Shown: piece by piece, positions 19,427 through 29,343 of the stretch
How positions within the stretch are numbered: the first letter of the stretch is position 1
Layout of the letters: every line of letters starts with the position of its first letter
Origin: Methylotenera sp.
Lineage (GTDB): Bacteria; Pseudomonadota; Gammaproteobacteria; Burkholderiales; Methylophilaceae
Length of the DNA: 45,611 bases
Assembly: GCA_017880905.1 (NCBI GenBank)
Contig: JADGRO010000002.1
Location: 1-45,611 of the forward strand
Direction: 5' to 3'
Notes under the pieces: model-generated
Told to the model about the DNA's origin: nothing
What the model saw: the letters and a program-made list of their open reading frames with translations, nothing else
The model's database searches: none
Position numbers and translations under genes: made by a program

Positions 19427-20776
19427 TTATTGAATCGCCGCAATGCGCGCTTCTAGCGCGGCTTTATCGATGCTATTAGGGCTGCTTTGCGCCAATTCTA
19501 GTGCGCGCTGATAATAGGGTAAGGCTAATTTCGACCTGCCCATTTGGTCTAGGCTAACCGCCAAATTAAATGCGTTATCTGCACTTCCATGCAATCTGTA
19601 CGCATCAAAATAGGCTTGCTGCGCGGCTGGCCACTGATTTTGCTCTGCATATAAATTACCCAGTGCAACATGCAGATTAGCGTCTTCTGGATGTTTAGCG
19701 AGCATACTTTTGAGACGACTTTCGCTATCTTGCGTATTCACCTGCGACTGATCAGCTTGCAGTTGATTATTTAGCAAAGTGGTTTGCGCTAAGTTGTTAC
19801 GTGGGTCAACTTCGAGTACTTTACCGTACCAGCCATTTGCATCAGCGATACGCCCTTGTCGCGATGCAATCGCACCTAAACCTAACAGAGCGTCTACGTT
19901 GCGTATATCATGCTGTAACACTTGCTTGTAAAGCTTTTGCGCTTCAGTATCATTGCCAGCATTGTAAGCTTCGTAGGCGCTCATTAAAGTTGGATTACCG
20001 CTAATTTCTGATTTGGTTTTGGTCACAGTGATTGAAGCACTATCTGATGCGATAGCCTTACCAAATTGTAATGTTTTTCCACCTTTTTTGTTTGTTTTGG
20101 TAGTAACTAAAGTCTCATTAGTTAATTCCGAATTCTCGTCCACAGCAAATTCGCCATCTTCATTAATAACATGTTTTTTCGAGATTTTTTTTGTTGTGTT
20201 TTCTTGCCTATCGGCTAATTGTATTGATTCTTCAGTTTCAGAATCCGGTTGTGTAGCGATTTCAGCCGTTTGTGCTGGAGCTACAGGTATATCCGGCAAA
20301 GTTGTGTTGGCTTTAATTTCTGGTTGCGGACTTTGCGGCACTGGTTGCAATGCAACTGGCCGAGGTGCAATCACCAAATCGGGCGTGTTTACAAACTGAT
20401 AATAATAAAACCCTAGGCCCAGCAAAGCTAATAAGCCCGCCCCTGCTATGAGTGCCAGTTTCGAGTTTTGATTGCTAGCTTCTATACCTTTAGCAGAAAA
20501 TACACTTGCGGCACTTTTTGATGACAAATTTGACGTAGGTGGCAAAGTTAATAATGGCGGCGTTTTTATAGCGTTGCTGCTATTTTGTACTACACCACTT
20601 TCCGCTACAGCACTCGCAATGCTGAACCCCGCCGGTGAGCTGCCAGTAGGACTAAGTGATAGCGTAGAATCTAAATCTATTTCAGTTTCAGACTTGCTAG
20701 CTTTGGCTTTTTCAGCTTCTGTTTGCTCAGTTTTAGCGTTCTGGGCTTTATCTAGTGCTTTAATTAATAGGCTCAT
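19427..20776 (-). CDS. mshN: MSHA biogenesis protein MshN (TPR protein)
   Basis: About 449 residues, beginning MSLLIKALDKAQ, the usual MshN/GspB-like start. A single membrane helix lies at about residues 104-126 (KLALIAGAGLLALLGLGFYY). A Pro/Glu/Thr-rich linker follows, then tetratricopeptide repeats from about 270 to the end (for example AYEAYNAGNDTEAQKLYKQV and ALLGLGAIASRQGRIADANG). In this family it is an inner-membrane protein whose periplasmic TPRs assist secretin assembly. I moved the start from an in-frame TTG at 20782 to the ATG at 20776. Confidence 0.82.
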   Translation of the reverse strand: MSLLIKALDKAQNAKTEQTEAEKAKASKSETEIDLDSTLSLSPTGSSPAGFSIASAVAESGVVQNSSNAIKTPPLLTLPPTSNLSSKSAASVFSAKGIEASNQNSKLALIAGAGLLALLGLGFYYYQFVNTPDLVIAPRPVALQPVPQSPQPEIKANTTLPDIPVAPAQTAEIATQPDSETEESIQLADRQENTTKKISKKHVINEDGEFAVDENSELTNETLVTTKTNKKGGKTLQFGKAIASDSASITVTKTKSEISGNPTLMSAYEAYNAGNDTEAQKLYKQVLQHDIRNVDALLGLGAIASRQGRIADANGWYGKVLEVDPRNNLAQTTLLNNQLQADQSQVNTQDSESRLKSMLAKHPEDANLHVALGNLYAEQNQWPAAQQAYFDAYRLHGSADNAFNLAVSLDQMGRSKLALPYYQRALELAQSSPNSIDKAALEARIAAIQ

Positions 20777-20794
20777 TACCAATCAACCTAATAA

Positions 20795-22624
20795 TCAGTT
20801 GGCTTCTTTGAGTACGTTTTGTAATTGTTGCTCAGGAAGATACTGTTTGTAGCTTTGCAATTCATCACTTTCTAAGCTAGCATTGGGGATAACGGTTGGA
20901 CGCAAGAAAATCACCAATTCAGTTTTGTTATTTAAATCATTACGGCCTGTAAAAAGTTTACCCACGCCAGGGATACTGGCTAAACCCGGTACTTTTTCTG
21001 TAGTGCGCTGAACGGTATCTTGCATCAACCCCCCCAGTACCGCTGTTTTACCACTATCGACTTGCAACATAGATTCCATTTCGCTTACATGTATTACAGG
21101 AATAATGCTTGGTATTGATAATGGTAAGGAAGGATTTGGGTCTCGGATATTATCTAGTGGGTCTTGTGAGTTTGTACTTGTAATAGTTGGCCTAACATTT
21201 AAGTTGACAGTACCAGCATCACTAATTTGCGGCGTTACACTCATTACCAAGCCGACTGGCACTGTATTTGGTGTGGTAGTCACAGTAGACAAAATTCCGC
21301 CGCCAACCGAACCCTGTGACTGCTGAGCTTGTACTGTAAAATACACTTTATTTGTTACCACTTTCATCACAGCGGTTTGATTATTTAATACCATCAATTT
21401 AGGGCTGGATAGCACTTTGGTATCGCCAAACTGTTGCAATAATTGCACAGAACTTAATATGCCGCGATTGCCATTGACGTAGCCTGCAATAATGCCAGAA
21501 CCGTTATTAGTAACGTTAGCTGCGCTGGTAACCGCACCTAATTGTGGACCTAACACCTGCGAAAACACAAAGCCTGAACTTCCCAATTGACCAAGCCTGC
21601 TCCAATCTATACCCGCTTGGTAGCCATCATTCAATGTCACTTGGACAATCGTCGCCTCAATCAGCACTTGGCGTCTTGCGCTTCCCATCACCCTATCAAT
21701 AAACTCTTGCACTTTTTCGTGTTGTTTATTGGTGGCGCGCACACTAATCACACCAGTTTCCGCGTTAGCAATTACGTTGGCCGCGAATAGCGTTTTATAT
21801 TCTGTTTTTTCTCGCTCACGCTCTTCTGCAGCTGCTTTTGCTGTATCAGATTGGCTGTTAGCGATATTCGTTGCCCCGCTTGTTTGATTATTACTTTGCG
21901 TGTCCGACTGTCCCGAAGTGCCTATGCGTGTCACGATCACCTCTTTATCGGTTTCTGCCAATAAATCTTTGATGTTTTGTATTAAATTCACCCACAAATG
22001 ATTTTCTGAGGAACTTTTAACAGAAGTTCTTGAGCTATTATTTGCACCATTGCCATTGGTTGAAGTTTTATCGCCCACCTGTGCAGAACTAGAAATCTGG
22101 CCGTCTGCGCCTATAAAGCTATCTGTATCACGCTTCATATTCACGTAATCTACTTTGTAATTACGTAACACCGGTAAATCCGGCGCAATGTAGAGCACAT
22201 CGCCATCCATTCTATAAGTTAAATCCACTTGTTTGGCTAAGCGCTCTAAAATTGCAGGCAAGGTTTGATCCACCGCATTTAATGTTGCGCGGCCTTGTAT
22301 CGCTGGGTGGATATCAATATTGATTTTGCTTTCACGTGCCAACGCAAACAGAATTTCCTTCACCGGCACTTCGTTTACCACTACACTATAGGTTTGTGCC
22401 TTTGTGGTGGCTTTTGGTGGTGGTAACTGCGGGCTGCTTCTTACGAGTTTGGGAATTGGCGCTGTAGTTGCATTACTGTCATTAGCGCTTGTAGTAGTTT
22501 TGCCATTGATATGGCCTTTAGAGGGCTGCACTGCCGACTCATGCGCACAACCCGCTACAATCAAACCAACAGCTACCACAAAGTTAAATCTGCCCAAATA
22601 GACTTTAATATTGTTTTTAAGCAC
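20795..22624 (-). CDS. mshL: MSHA secretin MshL
   Basis: A 609-residue outer-membrane secretin. It has an N-terminal lipoprotein signal with lipobox VAGC (cysteine about residue 26), a secretin/TonB short N-terminal domain (VNEVPVKEILFALARESKIN), an N1-like domain split by a Ser/Asn/Thr-rich insertion (about 185-265), and the secretin core with VLIEATIVQVTLNDGYQAGI, VTPQISDAGTVNLNVRPTI and the terminal VPGLASIPGVGKLF ... ELVIFLRPTVI. The start codon is GTG at 22624. It forms the pore through which the pilus exits. It is followed 18 bases later by mshN. Confidence 0.92.
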   Translation of the reverse strand: MLKNNIKVYLGRFNFVVAVGLIVAGCAHESAVQPSKGHINGKTTTSANDSNATTAPIPKLVRSSPQLPPPKATTKAQTYSVVVNEVPVKEILFALARESKINIDIHPAIQGRATLNAVDQTLPAILERLAKQVDLTYRMDGDVLYIAPDLPVLRNYKVDYVNMKRDTDSFIGADGQISSSAQVGDKTSTNGNGANNSSRTSVKSSSENHLWVNLIQNIKDLLAETDKEVIVTRIGTSGQSDTQSNNQTSGATNIANSQSDTAKAAAEEREREKTEYKTLFAANVIANAETGVISVRATNKQHEKVQEFIDRVMGSARRQVLIEATIVQVTLNDGYQAGIDWSRLGQLGSSGFVFSQVLGPQLGAVTSAANVTNNGSGIIAGYVNGNRGILSSVQLLQQFGDTKVLSSPKLMVLNNQTAVMKVVTNKVYFTVQAQQSQGSVGGGILSTVTTTPNTVPVGLVMSVTPQISDAGTVNLNVRPTITSTNSQDPLDNIRDPNPSLPLSIPSIIPVIHVSEMESMLQVDSGKTAVLGGLMQDTVQRTTEKVPGLASIPGVGKLFTGRNDLNNKTELVIFLRPTVIPNASLESDELQSYKQYLPEQQLQNVLKEAN

Positions 22625-22745
22625 GAGGTGCTGACTCCCAAAGATTCTTATACTTTGACAGTTATCGCATAATCTGCATTAAATTGCAATACTAACTAAT
22701 TGAAACTTTTATAAATTTACTTCTAAATTAGACTTTTTCACCAAT

Positions 22746-24128
22746 TTATTTAGTTTCTTGCAACACTCCAGCAATGGTGCGCAATTGCGGCCGATTTTTC
22801 TGAAGCTCAGCTGGCAATTTCTGTAAGGCTTTTATGGCCTCAAATCGATTGGCAAAACTGCCATACAACACAGTTAAAAATGGCTGGTTGTTCACTTTGG
22901 TACGATAGACATAAATATTGTCCATTTCGATTTGCTGGCTTAAAGCTTCAAGATCATTTTTAAGCTGCGCGTCACTACTCGCCCCCATCAACTGAATGCT
23001 CACCGTCTCGGGCGCTTGGCTTGCCAGCCAAACTCTTGTGGCGTTTAAACGGCGCGTTAAAATATCTTCTTGTGGCACAAGTGAGTTAGTTGGAGCTGAA
23101 GTTGGAGTAGTTTGCTTAACTTCGTCAGGTTTGACTTCGCTTGCTTTCTGCAGAACTGTAGTCGCACTTTTTGGCATCGTCGTAGCCTCCGGTTGTTTAA
23201 GCAATTGCGTTGTCCTGTGCGACCACGTACTTACCGCATAGCCAAGCGCCAAGCCTAATGTCAGCAAGGCTGCCCACATTAAGACTTGCGATTTTTTTGC
23301 GGCAGATTTCAATTTTTCTACACCAAATTCACTATCACCAATGGCTGCTTGTACGTGTTTGGGCGTGACTTGATACTCATTTTCTGCATAAGCAGCAAGC
23401 AAAGATTTATCTGCAAGTATATTCACGCGCCGAACTAGCCCTTCTGCTGAGGTTGCGATTTTATAAATAGCCGCTTTTGTGAACAAATGAGGGCCAAAAT
23501 AACCCGCCGCACGCAGCCTAAAAATCAGGTATTCGCCGATTTCTATTGGTTGCAAGGGCGCCAAACTGAAACTATGTGTAATACGTTCGCGAAGCTGACG
23601 AATATTAGCTTGGTTGAGATTTTCATCAAGCTCAGGTTGGCCAAACAAAACAATTTGCAACAACTTGTCGCGCTTAGTTTCCAAATTTGAAAGCAACCTG
23701 ATTTCTTCTAATGTTGCAAGCGGCATACCTTGCGCCTCTTCAACAAAAATCACCACTTGCTTGCCGGCTGCATGCCGCTTCAGTAAATGCATTTGCAACA
23801 CTTGCATCACCTTCAATCGGTCGGCATTTTTGGGTAATTTTAATTGCAATTCAAAGGCAATCGCATGCAATACATCTTCAGGCGCGACGCTTGGATTTGC
23901 TAGATAAATACTCTCGACCTTATCGGGCAACATAGTTTGCAGCATGCGGCACAGCATGGTTTTTCCGCTACCCACCTCACCCACTACTTTGACAATACCT
24001 TCACCGCTATTAATGGCGTAAATTAAGGCATCCAACACCGCGCCGCGATTACCGCCAGTGTAAAAAACTTCGGTATTTGGAGTGATTTTGAAGGGCGGCT
24101 CTTTTAAGCCAAAATGCTCGTAATACAT
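22746..24128 (-). CDS. mshM: MSHA biogenesis AAA ATPase MshM (ExeA/GspA-like)
   Basis: A 460-residue protein. The start MYYEHFGLKEPPFKITPNTE is the characteristic ExeA/GspA/MshM beginning. Walker A GEVGSGKT is at 50-57 and Walker B is VVIFVEEAQ near 126. A membrane helix at about 282-302 is followed by a Pro/Thr-rich linker and a C-terminal domain (about 370-455) with a SPOR-like pattern (NIYVYRTKVNNQPFLTVLYG ... ANRFEAIKALQKL) that could bind peptidoglycan. These proteins help the secretin pass or insert through the cell wall. It lies 11 bases after the regulator gene, so it is probably cotranscribed with it. The 121-base gap before mshL may hold an internal promoter. Confidence 0.87.
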   Translation of the reverse strand: MYYEHFGLKEPPFKITPNTEVFYTGGNRGAVLDALIYAINSGEGIVKVVGEVGSGKTMLCRMLQTMLPDKVESIYLANPSVAPEDVLHAIAFELQLKLPKNADRLKVMQVLQMHLLKRHAAGKQVVIFVEEAQGMPLATLEEIRLLSNLETKRDKLLQIVLFGQPELDENLNQANIRQLRERITHSFSLAPLQPIEIGEYLIFRLRAAGYFGPHLFTKAAIYKIATSAEGLVRRVNILADKSLLAAYAENEYQVTPKHVQAAIGDSEFGVEKLKSAAKKSQVLMWAALLTLGLALGYAVSTWSHRTTQLLKQPEATTMPKSATTVLQKASEVKPDEVKQTTPTSAPTNSLVPQEDILTRRLNATRVWLASQAPETVSIQLMGASSDAQLKNDLEALSQQIEMDNIYVYRTKVNNQPFLTVLYGSFANRFEAIKALQKLPAELQKNRPQLRTIAGVLQETK

Positions 24129-24139
24129 ATCGCTTAATG

Positions 24140-25564
24140 TTAGCTTTCTTCTTGCAGTTGTATGCGGCTATACAATGTGGTGCGGTTAATGCCCAACATT
24201 TTCGCGGCTTGGCTCAAATTACCGTGAGTAATACGCATGGCGGCATCCACGTAGGCTTTCTCCCACGATTTTAAAACTTGATCCAAACTTACATTGGCCT
24301 CATTTTGTAAATGCTGCATAGCGTAGCTCGATAAATCACCAGTATTACTCATCACCGGCGCGGCGCCATCTAACTCGTTTTGACACGATAAATCAAGCTC
24401 GGCAGAAAGCTGTACTTCGTTGACGGTTTGACCGGCGTATTTTGCAATCAGGCGGATAATGATATTACGCAACTCGCGCACATTGCCCGGAAAATGGTAA
24501 CTTAACCAGCGCGCCTTAGCCTTATCGTCCAACTTGAAAGTTTGCTGACCGGTTTCGCGTGCATAAAACGCATTAAAATGTTCCAGCAATATAAGACTAT
24601 CCTCACCTAAATCGCGCAAAGGCGGCACTTTAACTGCAAACACACCCAAACGGTGATACAAATCTGACCTAAAATTACCTGCGCGCACCTCTGCACGTAA
24701 ATCTCGGTTAGTTGCGGCCACCACACGCGCTTTGCTCTTGCGTACTTGCGTTTCACCCACGCGGGTGTACTCACCATTTTCAAGCACGCGCAACAATTTG
24801 GCTTGCATTTCCAGTGGCAATTCGCCAATTTCATCTAGAAAAAGCGTGCCTTCATTCACATCTTCAAAATAGCCCGCATTAGCTGTATTGGCGCCAGTAA
24901 AGGCGCCTTTGGCATGGCCGAATAATATTGATTCTGCCAGCATGGGCGAAATAGCCGCGCAGTTAATCGATAAATAAGGCTGTTTAGCGCGTTTGCTAAA
25001 ACGGTGAAAGTTGCTGGCGACACGCTCTTTGCCGCTACCAGATTCGCCCTCAATCAGCACTGGGAAAGGTGAATCGGCAAATTGACGAATTTGCGTAATC
25101 AGCGTTTGCATAGGCAAACTCTCACCTATCATGCCGCCATTTTTGTCTTCCGGTTTTTCGGTTAATTCAACACTTTGAACTTTTAACGAATTGAGTAAAA
25201 GCTCTTTTAAACGCTCTACATCACAAGGTTTTGGAATAAAATCGAGCGCACCCAAGGCTAGCGCGTGTTTCACATTCACATCATCACTTTGACCAGAAAG
25301 TACATGGATCTTCATGCTGGGTGAATGCGCAAGCAATTCACCAATCATCTTAAAGCCCTCGTCAGGCTTGTGCTGCATGGGTGGCAAGCCTAAATCGACC
25401 AAAGCGAGTGACGGCGGCTCTTCTAACTGACGTAGCAAGCTTTTGGCCTGTGCGCGCGAATCGGCCACGCACACCTCAAAGTGTTTGCTTAGCACAAAGT
25501 GCAAAGTATCGGTAATAAGCGGGTCATCATCAATGATGATAAGCACCGGACGAAGCTCAGCCAT
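24140..25564 (-). CDS. Sigma-54-dependent response regulator (PrsR/NtrC-like)
   Basis: A 474-residue NtrC-family activator. The receiver domain has acidic triad D12-D14, phospho-acceptor D57 in LALVDLGLPP and K112 in FIPKPC. The AAA+ domain has Walker A GESGSGKE (173-180), the GAFTGA sigma-54 loop (220-225) and LFLDEIGELP (241-250). The C-terminal Fis-type helix-turn-helix is NLSQAAKMLGINRTTLYSRI. The start is the ATG at 25564, with AAGGA upstream; a longer frame upstream has no support. The receiver resembles PrsR of the PEP-CTERM/exopolysaccharide systems. It heads the msh unit and probably regulates it or surface polysaccharide; no cognate kinase is in view. Confidence 0.85.
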   Translation of the reverse strand: MAELRPVLIIIDDDPLITDTLHFVLSKHFEVCVADSRAQAKSLLRQLEEPPSLALVDLGLPPMQHKPDEGFKMIGELLAHSPSMKIHVLSGQSDDVNVKHALALGALDFIPKPCDVERLKELLLNSLKVQSVELTEKPEDKNGGMIGESLPMQTLITQIRQFADSPFPVLIEGESGSGKERVASNFHRFSKRAKQPYLSINCAAISPMLAESILFGHAKGAFTGANTANAGYFEDVNEGTLFLDEIGELPLEMQAKLLRVLENGEYTRVGETQVRKSKARVVAATNRDLRAEVRAGNFRSDLYHRLGVFAVKVPPLRDLGEDSLILLEHFNAFYARETGQQTFKLDDKAKARWLSYHFPGNVRELRNIIIRLIAKYAGQTVNEVQLSAELDLSCQNELDGAAPVMSNTGDLSSYAMQHLQNEANVSLDQVLKSWEKAYVDAAMRITHGNLSQAAKMLGINRTTLYSRIQLQEES

Positions 25565-25613
25565 TGATATATCCTTATCTTTTAAAACAACAATTGTTTT
25601 TGCTATTAAAGAC

Positions 25614-25642
25614 ACTATAACTGTTAAAAAGCGGGCTATCAA
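25614..25642 (-). promoter_or_regulatory. Sigma-70-type promoter of the regulator-msh unit
   Basis: On the minus strand: TTGATA, exactly 17 bases, TATAGT, about 50 bases upstream of the regulator ATG. This is a close consensus match with ideal spacing. It is probably the main promoter for the regulator and mshM. Confidence 0.6.
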
Positions 25643-25681
25643 TGGCAAAGCAGTGTTAAGTACAACTAAAGGAAGGAGGGA

Positions 25682-25710
25682 GTGGCTGATGAGGCTTAAA
25701 CCCACGACAA
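25682..25710 (+). repeat. Decayed copy of the tRNA-His 3' end (possible old attachment site)
   Basis: 29 bases match the tRNA-His T-arm/acceptor region (45514-45542 area) at 26 positions: GTGGCTGATG, then A for G, then GGCTTAAACCCACGACAA. The conserved end modules seen next to the other copies are not recognisable here. It lies in the 600-base non-coding stretch 25565-26164. Confidence 0.6.
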
Positions 25711-25965
25711 ACAATAAAGATTTTTAAACTATCTTTAGAGCATGATTACACATACATTTCACGTGTGGTGGTTATTTACTCATTCTATTTGAATGTTTAT
25801 TGAATAAATGCACTTTTTTAATACATTATGCACATCAAGTAAGCATGATTTATCATCATCATTTAGCAATAAACAACCATTAACTTAACTTGATAATCAA
25901 CGTATGACAGACATTTAGGCACTTTGCCGTCACTTAATAATCGTTGCTTAGCATCTAAATTACAA

Positions 25966-25993
25966 TTGGCATATCTTATGCTGGAACTATAAT
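25966..25993 (+). promoter_or_regulatory. Candidate promoter upstream of the HAD gene
   Basis: TTGGCA (25966-25971), 16 bases, TATAAT (25988-25993) on the plus strand, 171 bases before the HAD ATG. The same stretch also fits a sigma-54 GG-N10-GC spacing (GG 25968, GC 25980), so the sigma factor is open. The rest of 25711-26164 is AT-rich with no gene that I can see. Confidence 0.4.
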
Positions 25994-26164
25994 CAGCCTT
26001 ATCACATCTTAAGCCCTGATGAATAGTTTATTTTGAATGAAAATCTTGGCTAGGTTAACGTAGTTTTAATAAGTACCTTGCTTACACAAAGCATACTTTA
26101 GTATTAACTAAACCTAGCGCCACGTTTGGCATATATACTAGCGTGGTTTCAAAGGTAAAAAAAC

Positions 26165-26971
26165 ATGAAAAACATAACAAGCAAACCTGATACAACCATT
26201 GATTACCTTATCGCCAGCGACTTTGATCAGACGCTAAGCTTCAATGATTCAGGTTCTGTATTGGCTGAGATGGTAGGCGTTTCTGATTTTAAAGAGAAAG
26301 TTGCAGGGCTCGCACGTTCTAATCTTGTTCAGCAAGGCGCTGAACTGGCCTATCTACTACGCCACGACCCTGCGTTTCGCGGAGTTCGTCTTGAGCACCT
26401 GATTGAAACTGGCAAACGTGTTCGCATCAAAGATAATGTCAAATTATTCGCAGAAATATTGAGTGATGGCCTTGATGGATATCGCTTCCAATTCTTCGTG
26501 ATTTCAGCTGGGCCAAGAGAGGTTGTGCGTTCAGCACTAGCGGGCATCGTTCCACCAGAGAATGTGTTTGGCTCAGAATTCGAGTTTGACCCCAAAACAG
26601 GAGAGATTTGCTCAGTTCTTCGTGTACCTGCTGGCAATGGCAAGGTTGAAGTTCTACAAGAATTAGCTCTCGAGCACCAGATAAGCCCAGACCGCTTAAT
26701 CTATGTGGGCGATGGCAGCTCGGATCTTTATGTGATGCACGATGTAAACAGCCGTGATGGCCATACCATAGCCGTGTCAGAGACGAAATCCATCGGCCGT
26801 ATCGCCAATCGAACCGTTCTGAGTGACAATGCAGTTAGTGTATTAGTGCCGATTCTTGAGGATGTTCTCAAGTGGGACTCACATCAGATTCGTGAATTGT
26901 TTACTTCCCATGGTTTGGCGCTTCAAGATTGGGACAAAATCCATACCGACTGGATTACGTTTCATAGTTGA
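26165..26971 (+). CDS. HAD-superfamily phosphatase (PSP-like)
   Basis: A 268-residue haloacid dehalogenase-type phosphatase. Motif I is [12 protein letters not shown] (catalytic aspartates about D19 and D21), motif II includes [12 protein letters not shown], and motif IV is [12 protein letters not shown] with the metal-binding GDGxxD. The overall pattern resembles phosphoserine phosphatase/MtnX-like members. AAAGG precedes the ATG. The substrate cannot be told; no serine or methionine-salvage genes are next to it. It is followed 56 bases later by a SemiSWEET gene in the same direction. Confidence 0.85.
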   Translation: MKNITSKPDTTIDYLIASDFDQTLSFNDSGSVLAEMVGVSDFKEKVAGLARSNLVQQGAELAYLLRHDPAFRGVRLEHLIETGKRVRIKDNVKLFAEILSDGLDGYRFQFFVISAGPREVVRSALAGIVPPENVFGSEFEFDPKTGEICSVLRVPAGNGKVEVLQELALEHQISPDRLIYVGDGSSDLYVMHDVNSRDGHTIAVSETKSIGRIANRTVLSDNAVSVLVPILEDVLKWDSHQIRELFTSHGLALQDWDKIHTDWITFHS

Positions 26972-27027
26972 GTGATGGCCTTTGGAAATCATAGCGGTTT
27001 ATTTATTAATAATTTGATAAGCGAAAT

Positions 27028-27282
27028 ATGAACACAACAAATCTAATTGGTTATCTTTCAGCATTTTTAACTACCTTTGCCTTTGTACCTCAAGCCTATC
27101 ACTCCTGGAAAACACGTGACTTATCGGGCGTTTCTCTGCCTATGTACAGTATATTTAGCCTAGGGGTAATGGGCTGGATAGTCTATGGCATCATGATTGC
27201 CAGCTGGCCCATCGTTGTGGCAAACAGCGTTACTTTGGTGTTGGCTTTGGCAGTGTTTTGCCTAAAATTAAAGCACCGCTAA
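27028..27282 (+). CDS. SemiSWEET family transporter
   Basis: An 84-residue protein with three membrane helices, the single triple-helix bundle of bacterial SemiSWEETs. The PQ motif is at residues 21-22 (FAFVPQAYHSWKTRDLSGVS), the hallmark of the family, and the third helix has WPIVVANSVTLVLALAVF. Such proteins work as dimers and move small sugars. Whether it shares a transcript with the HAD gene is uncertain. Convergent with cysA; a weak 6-bp stem (27334-27351) lies between them. Confidence 0.9.
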   Translation: MNTTNLIGYLSAFLTTFAFVPQAYHSWKTRDLSGVSLPMYSIFSLGVMGWIVYGIMIASWPIVVANSVTLVLALAVFCLKLKHR

Positions 27283-27371
27283 ATTTTTATATCGTCATTC
27301 GTTCCCGCTATGTGTATTCTTGACGGTTCAAAGTGAATTGACTCTAATTCAATCAAAAGTTGTCATTCGTA

Positions 27372-28430
27372 TTAATTCTGCAAAAACACGCGTAAATTAT
27401 GCGGTCTTAGAAAAACAGTTTCACCTTCATTTAACTTTAAGGAATCAAAACGCTCACGAGTGAGTTCCACCTCAACATGTGCGTTTGTATCTAGGCGCTT
27501 TAGCTCTAAGTGCACAATTGGGCCAACAGCGTGTATATAACTAATTTTTGCCTGAATGCTTGTACCATCTGGGTAACGTAGTATCTCGATATCATGTGGC
27601 CTCACATAGGCTAGTGCAGGACTATCTTGAATCTGTTGATGTTCATCTAACTCAAGTTCTATATCGCCGATTTTGGCAAACCCGGCATGAACTCGGCTAT
27701 GAAACAAATTAACATTGCCTAAGAATTGATAAACAAATGGAGAAGCCGGATTATCGTAAACCTCTTGCGGGCTACCTATTTGCTCCACAACGCCTTGATT
27801 CATTACCACGATACGATCAGCCACTTCTAACGCTTCTTCTTGGTCGTGTGTCACGAATACGCTGGTAATGTGCAATTCATCATGCAGTCTACGCAACCAG
27901 CGCCGCAAGTCTTTGCGCACTTTGGCATCTAGTGCACCAAATGGCTCATCAAGAAGCAATACTTTTGGTTCCACCGCTAGAGCACGAGCCAATGCGATAC
28001 GTTGCCGTTGGCCGCCGGAAAGTTGTGGTGGATAACGATCTGCCAGCCAATTGAGTTGCACGAGGTTTAGCAGTTCATGCACACGACGTTTGATTTCTGT
28101 CTCATTTGGACGAGTGTGTTTAGGGCGCACACGCAAGCCAAAGGCCACATTCTCAAATATAGTCATATGCCGGAACAATGCATAATGTTGAAATACAAAG
28201 CCCACTCCTCGCTCACGTACGGCTATATCTGTGGCATCTTCTCCTTGAAAATGAATGCTGCCTGAATCTGGCGTTTCCAAACCAGCAATAATACGCAATA
28301 GCGTGGTTTTCCCACAGCCAGACGGGCCTAACAAAGCCACCAGCTCGCCAGTAGGAATATTTAGCGACACACCATTAAGCGCACTAAAACTACCGAAATT
28401 ACGTTTAATATTTTTTATTTCAATGCTCAT
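27372..28430 (-). CDS. cysA: Sulfate/thiosulfate ABC transporter ATPase CysA
   Basis: A 352-residue ABC ATPase. Walker A is GPSGCGKTT (35-43), the Q-loop is in [13 protein letters not shown], the signature is [15 protein letters not shown], Walker B is [11 protein letters not shown] and the H-loop is [12 protein letters not shown]-terminal TOBE-type domain (about 240-350) has YVRPHDIEI. The length and [14 protein letters not shown] motif fit CysA. It powers sulfate and thiosulfate import with CysT and CysW. It is the last gene of the unit sbp-mop-cysT-cysW-cysA, three bases after cysW. Confidence 0.95.
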   Translation of the reverse strand: MSIEIKNIKRNFGSFSALNGVSLNIPTGELVALLGPSGCGKTTLLRIIAGLETPDSGSIHFQGEDATDIAVRERGVGFVFQHYALFRHMTIFENVAFGLRVRPKHTRPNETEIKRRVHELLNLVQLNWLADRYPPQLSGGQRQRIALARALAVEPKVLLLDEPFGALDAKVRKDLRRWLRRLHDELHITSVFVTHDQEEALEVADRIVVMNQGVVEQIGSPQEVYDNPASPFVYQFLGNVNLFHSRVHAGFAKIGDIELELDEHQQIQDSPALAYVRPHDIEILRYPDGTSIQAKISYIHAVGPIVHLELKRLDTNAHVEVELTRERFDSLKLNEGETVFLRPHNLRVFLQN

Positions 28431-28433
28431 AAT

Positions 28434-29330
28434 TTATTCCTTAATCTCTTTTTCAATGTCTGCCGCATTTTTAGCTGCTTGCCATTCCACGTAGCTTTTG
28501 AGTGCTAGTGTAAGCAATGCCAGCAACGCCAAGAGTGAAGCTACTGCAAATGCAGCTGCATAGTTATATTCGTTGTACAAAATTTCCACATGCAAAGGCA
28601 GAGTATTGGTAAGTCCGCGAATATGTCCAGAAACCACTGAAACTGCTCCAAACTCACCCATGGCACGTGCGTTACACAAAATCACACCGTACAAAAGACC
28701 CCACTTGATATTGGGCAAAGTCACCCGCCAAAACATCTGCCAACCCGATGCGCCTAGCACCAGCGCCGCCTCCTCTTCCTCTTTGCCTTGCGCCTGCATT
28801 AGTGGAATCAGCTCACGTGCCACGAATGGAAAAGTGACGAATGTCGTGGCCAACACAATACCAGGAATAGCAAAAACAATTTTAAAGTCATGATCCGACA
28901 ACCACCCTCCAAACCAGCCTTGCAGGCCGAACATCAACACATAAATTAATCCTGCAACGACAGGCGAAACTGCAAATGGCAAATCAATTAAAGTGGTTAA
29001 AAAACTCTTACCTCTAAATTCAAATTTGGCAATTGCCCATGCTGCTGCTACACCAAAAACAAGATTCATTGGCACCGCGATACCTGCGACAATCAAGGTC
29101 AACTTAATTGCCGAGAGTGCATCCGGTTCAACAATCGCTGCAAAGTAAGTTTGAGCACCTTTTCTCAACGCTTCTGTAAACACAGCCGCAAGCGGAATGA
29201 ATAAAAACAAACTTAAAAATAATAGCGTCAAGCCAATTAGGGTGTAACGCACCCAAGCGGCCTCGGATATAGCGCGATTGCTCGCAACTTTGTCAGTGTA
29301 TTTGGTGTATTGTGAAATTGTTACTGACAT
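28434..29330 (-). CDS. cysW: Sulfate ABC transporter permease CysW
   Basis: About 298 residues, with six predicted membrane helices and the binding-protein-dependent permease EAA loop ([20 protein letters not shown]). [20 protein letters not shown] and [13 protein letters not shown] are typical CysW segments. I take the start at 29330 ([10 protein letters not shown]) because GGAAG lies just upstream and the longer frame would overlap cysT. It partners CysT in the membrane channel. Confidence 0.95.
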   Translation of the reverse strand: MSVTISQYTKYTDKVASNRAISEAAWVRYTLIGLTLLFLSLFLFIPLAAVFTEALRKGAQTYFAAIVEPDALSAIKLTLIVAGIAVPMNLVFGVAAAWAIAKFEFRGKSFLTTLIDLPFAVSPVVAGLIYVLMFGLQGWFGGWLSDHDFKIVFAIPGIVLATTFVTFPFVARELIPLMQAQGKEEEEAALVLGASGWQMFWRVTLPNIKWGLLYGVILCNARAMGEFGAVSVVSGHIRGLTNTLPLHVEILYNEYNYAAAFAVASLLALLALLTLALKSYVEWQAAKNAADIEKEIKE

Positions 29331-29343
29331 CAAATCTTCCTTC

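Noticed and set aside
27334-27351. Terminator between SemiSWEET and cysA
   Set aside because: Only a 6-bp AT-rich stem without a T-run; too weak to call.
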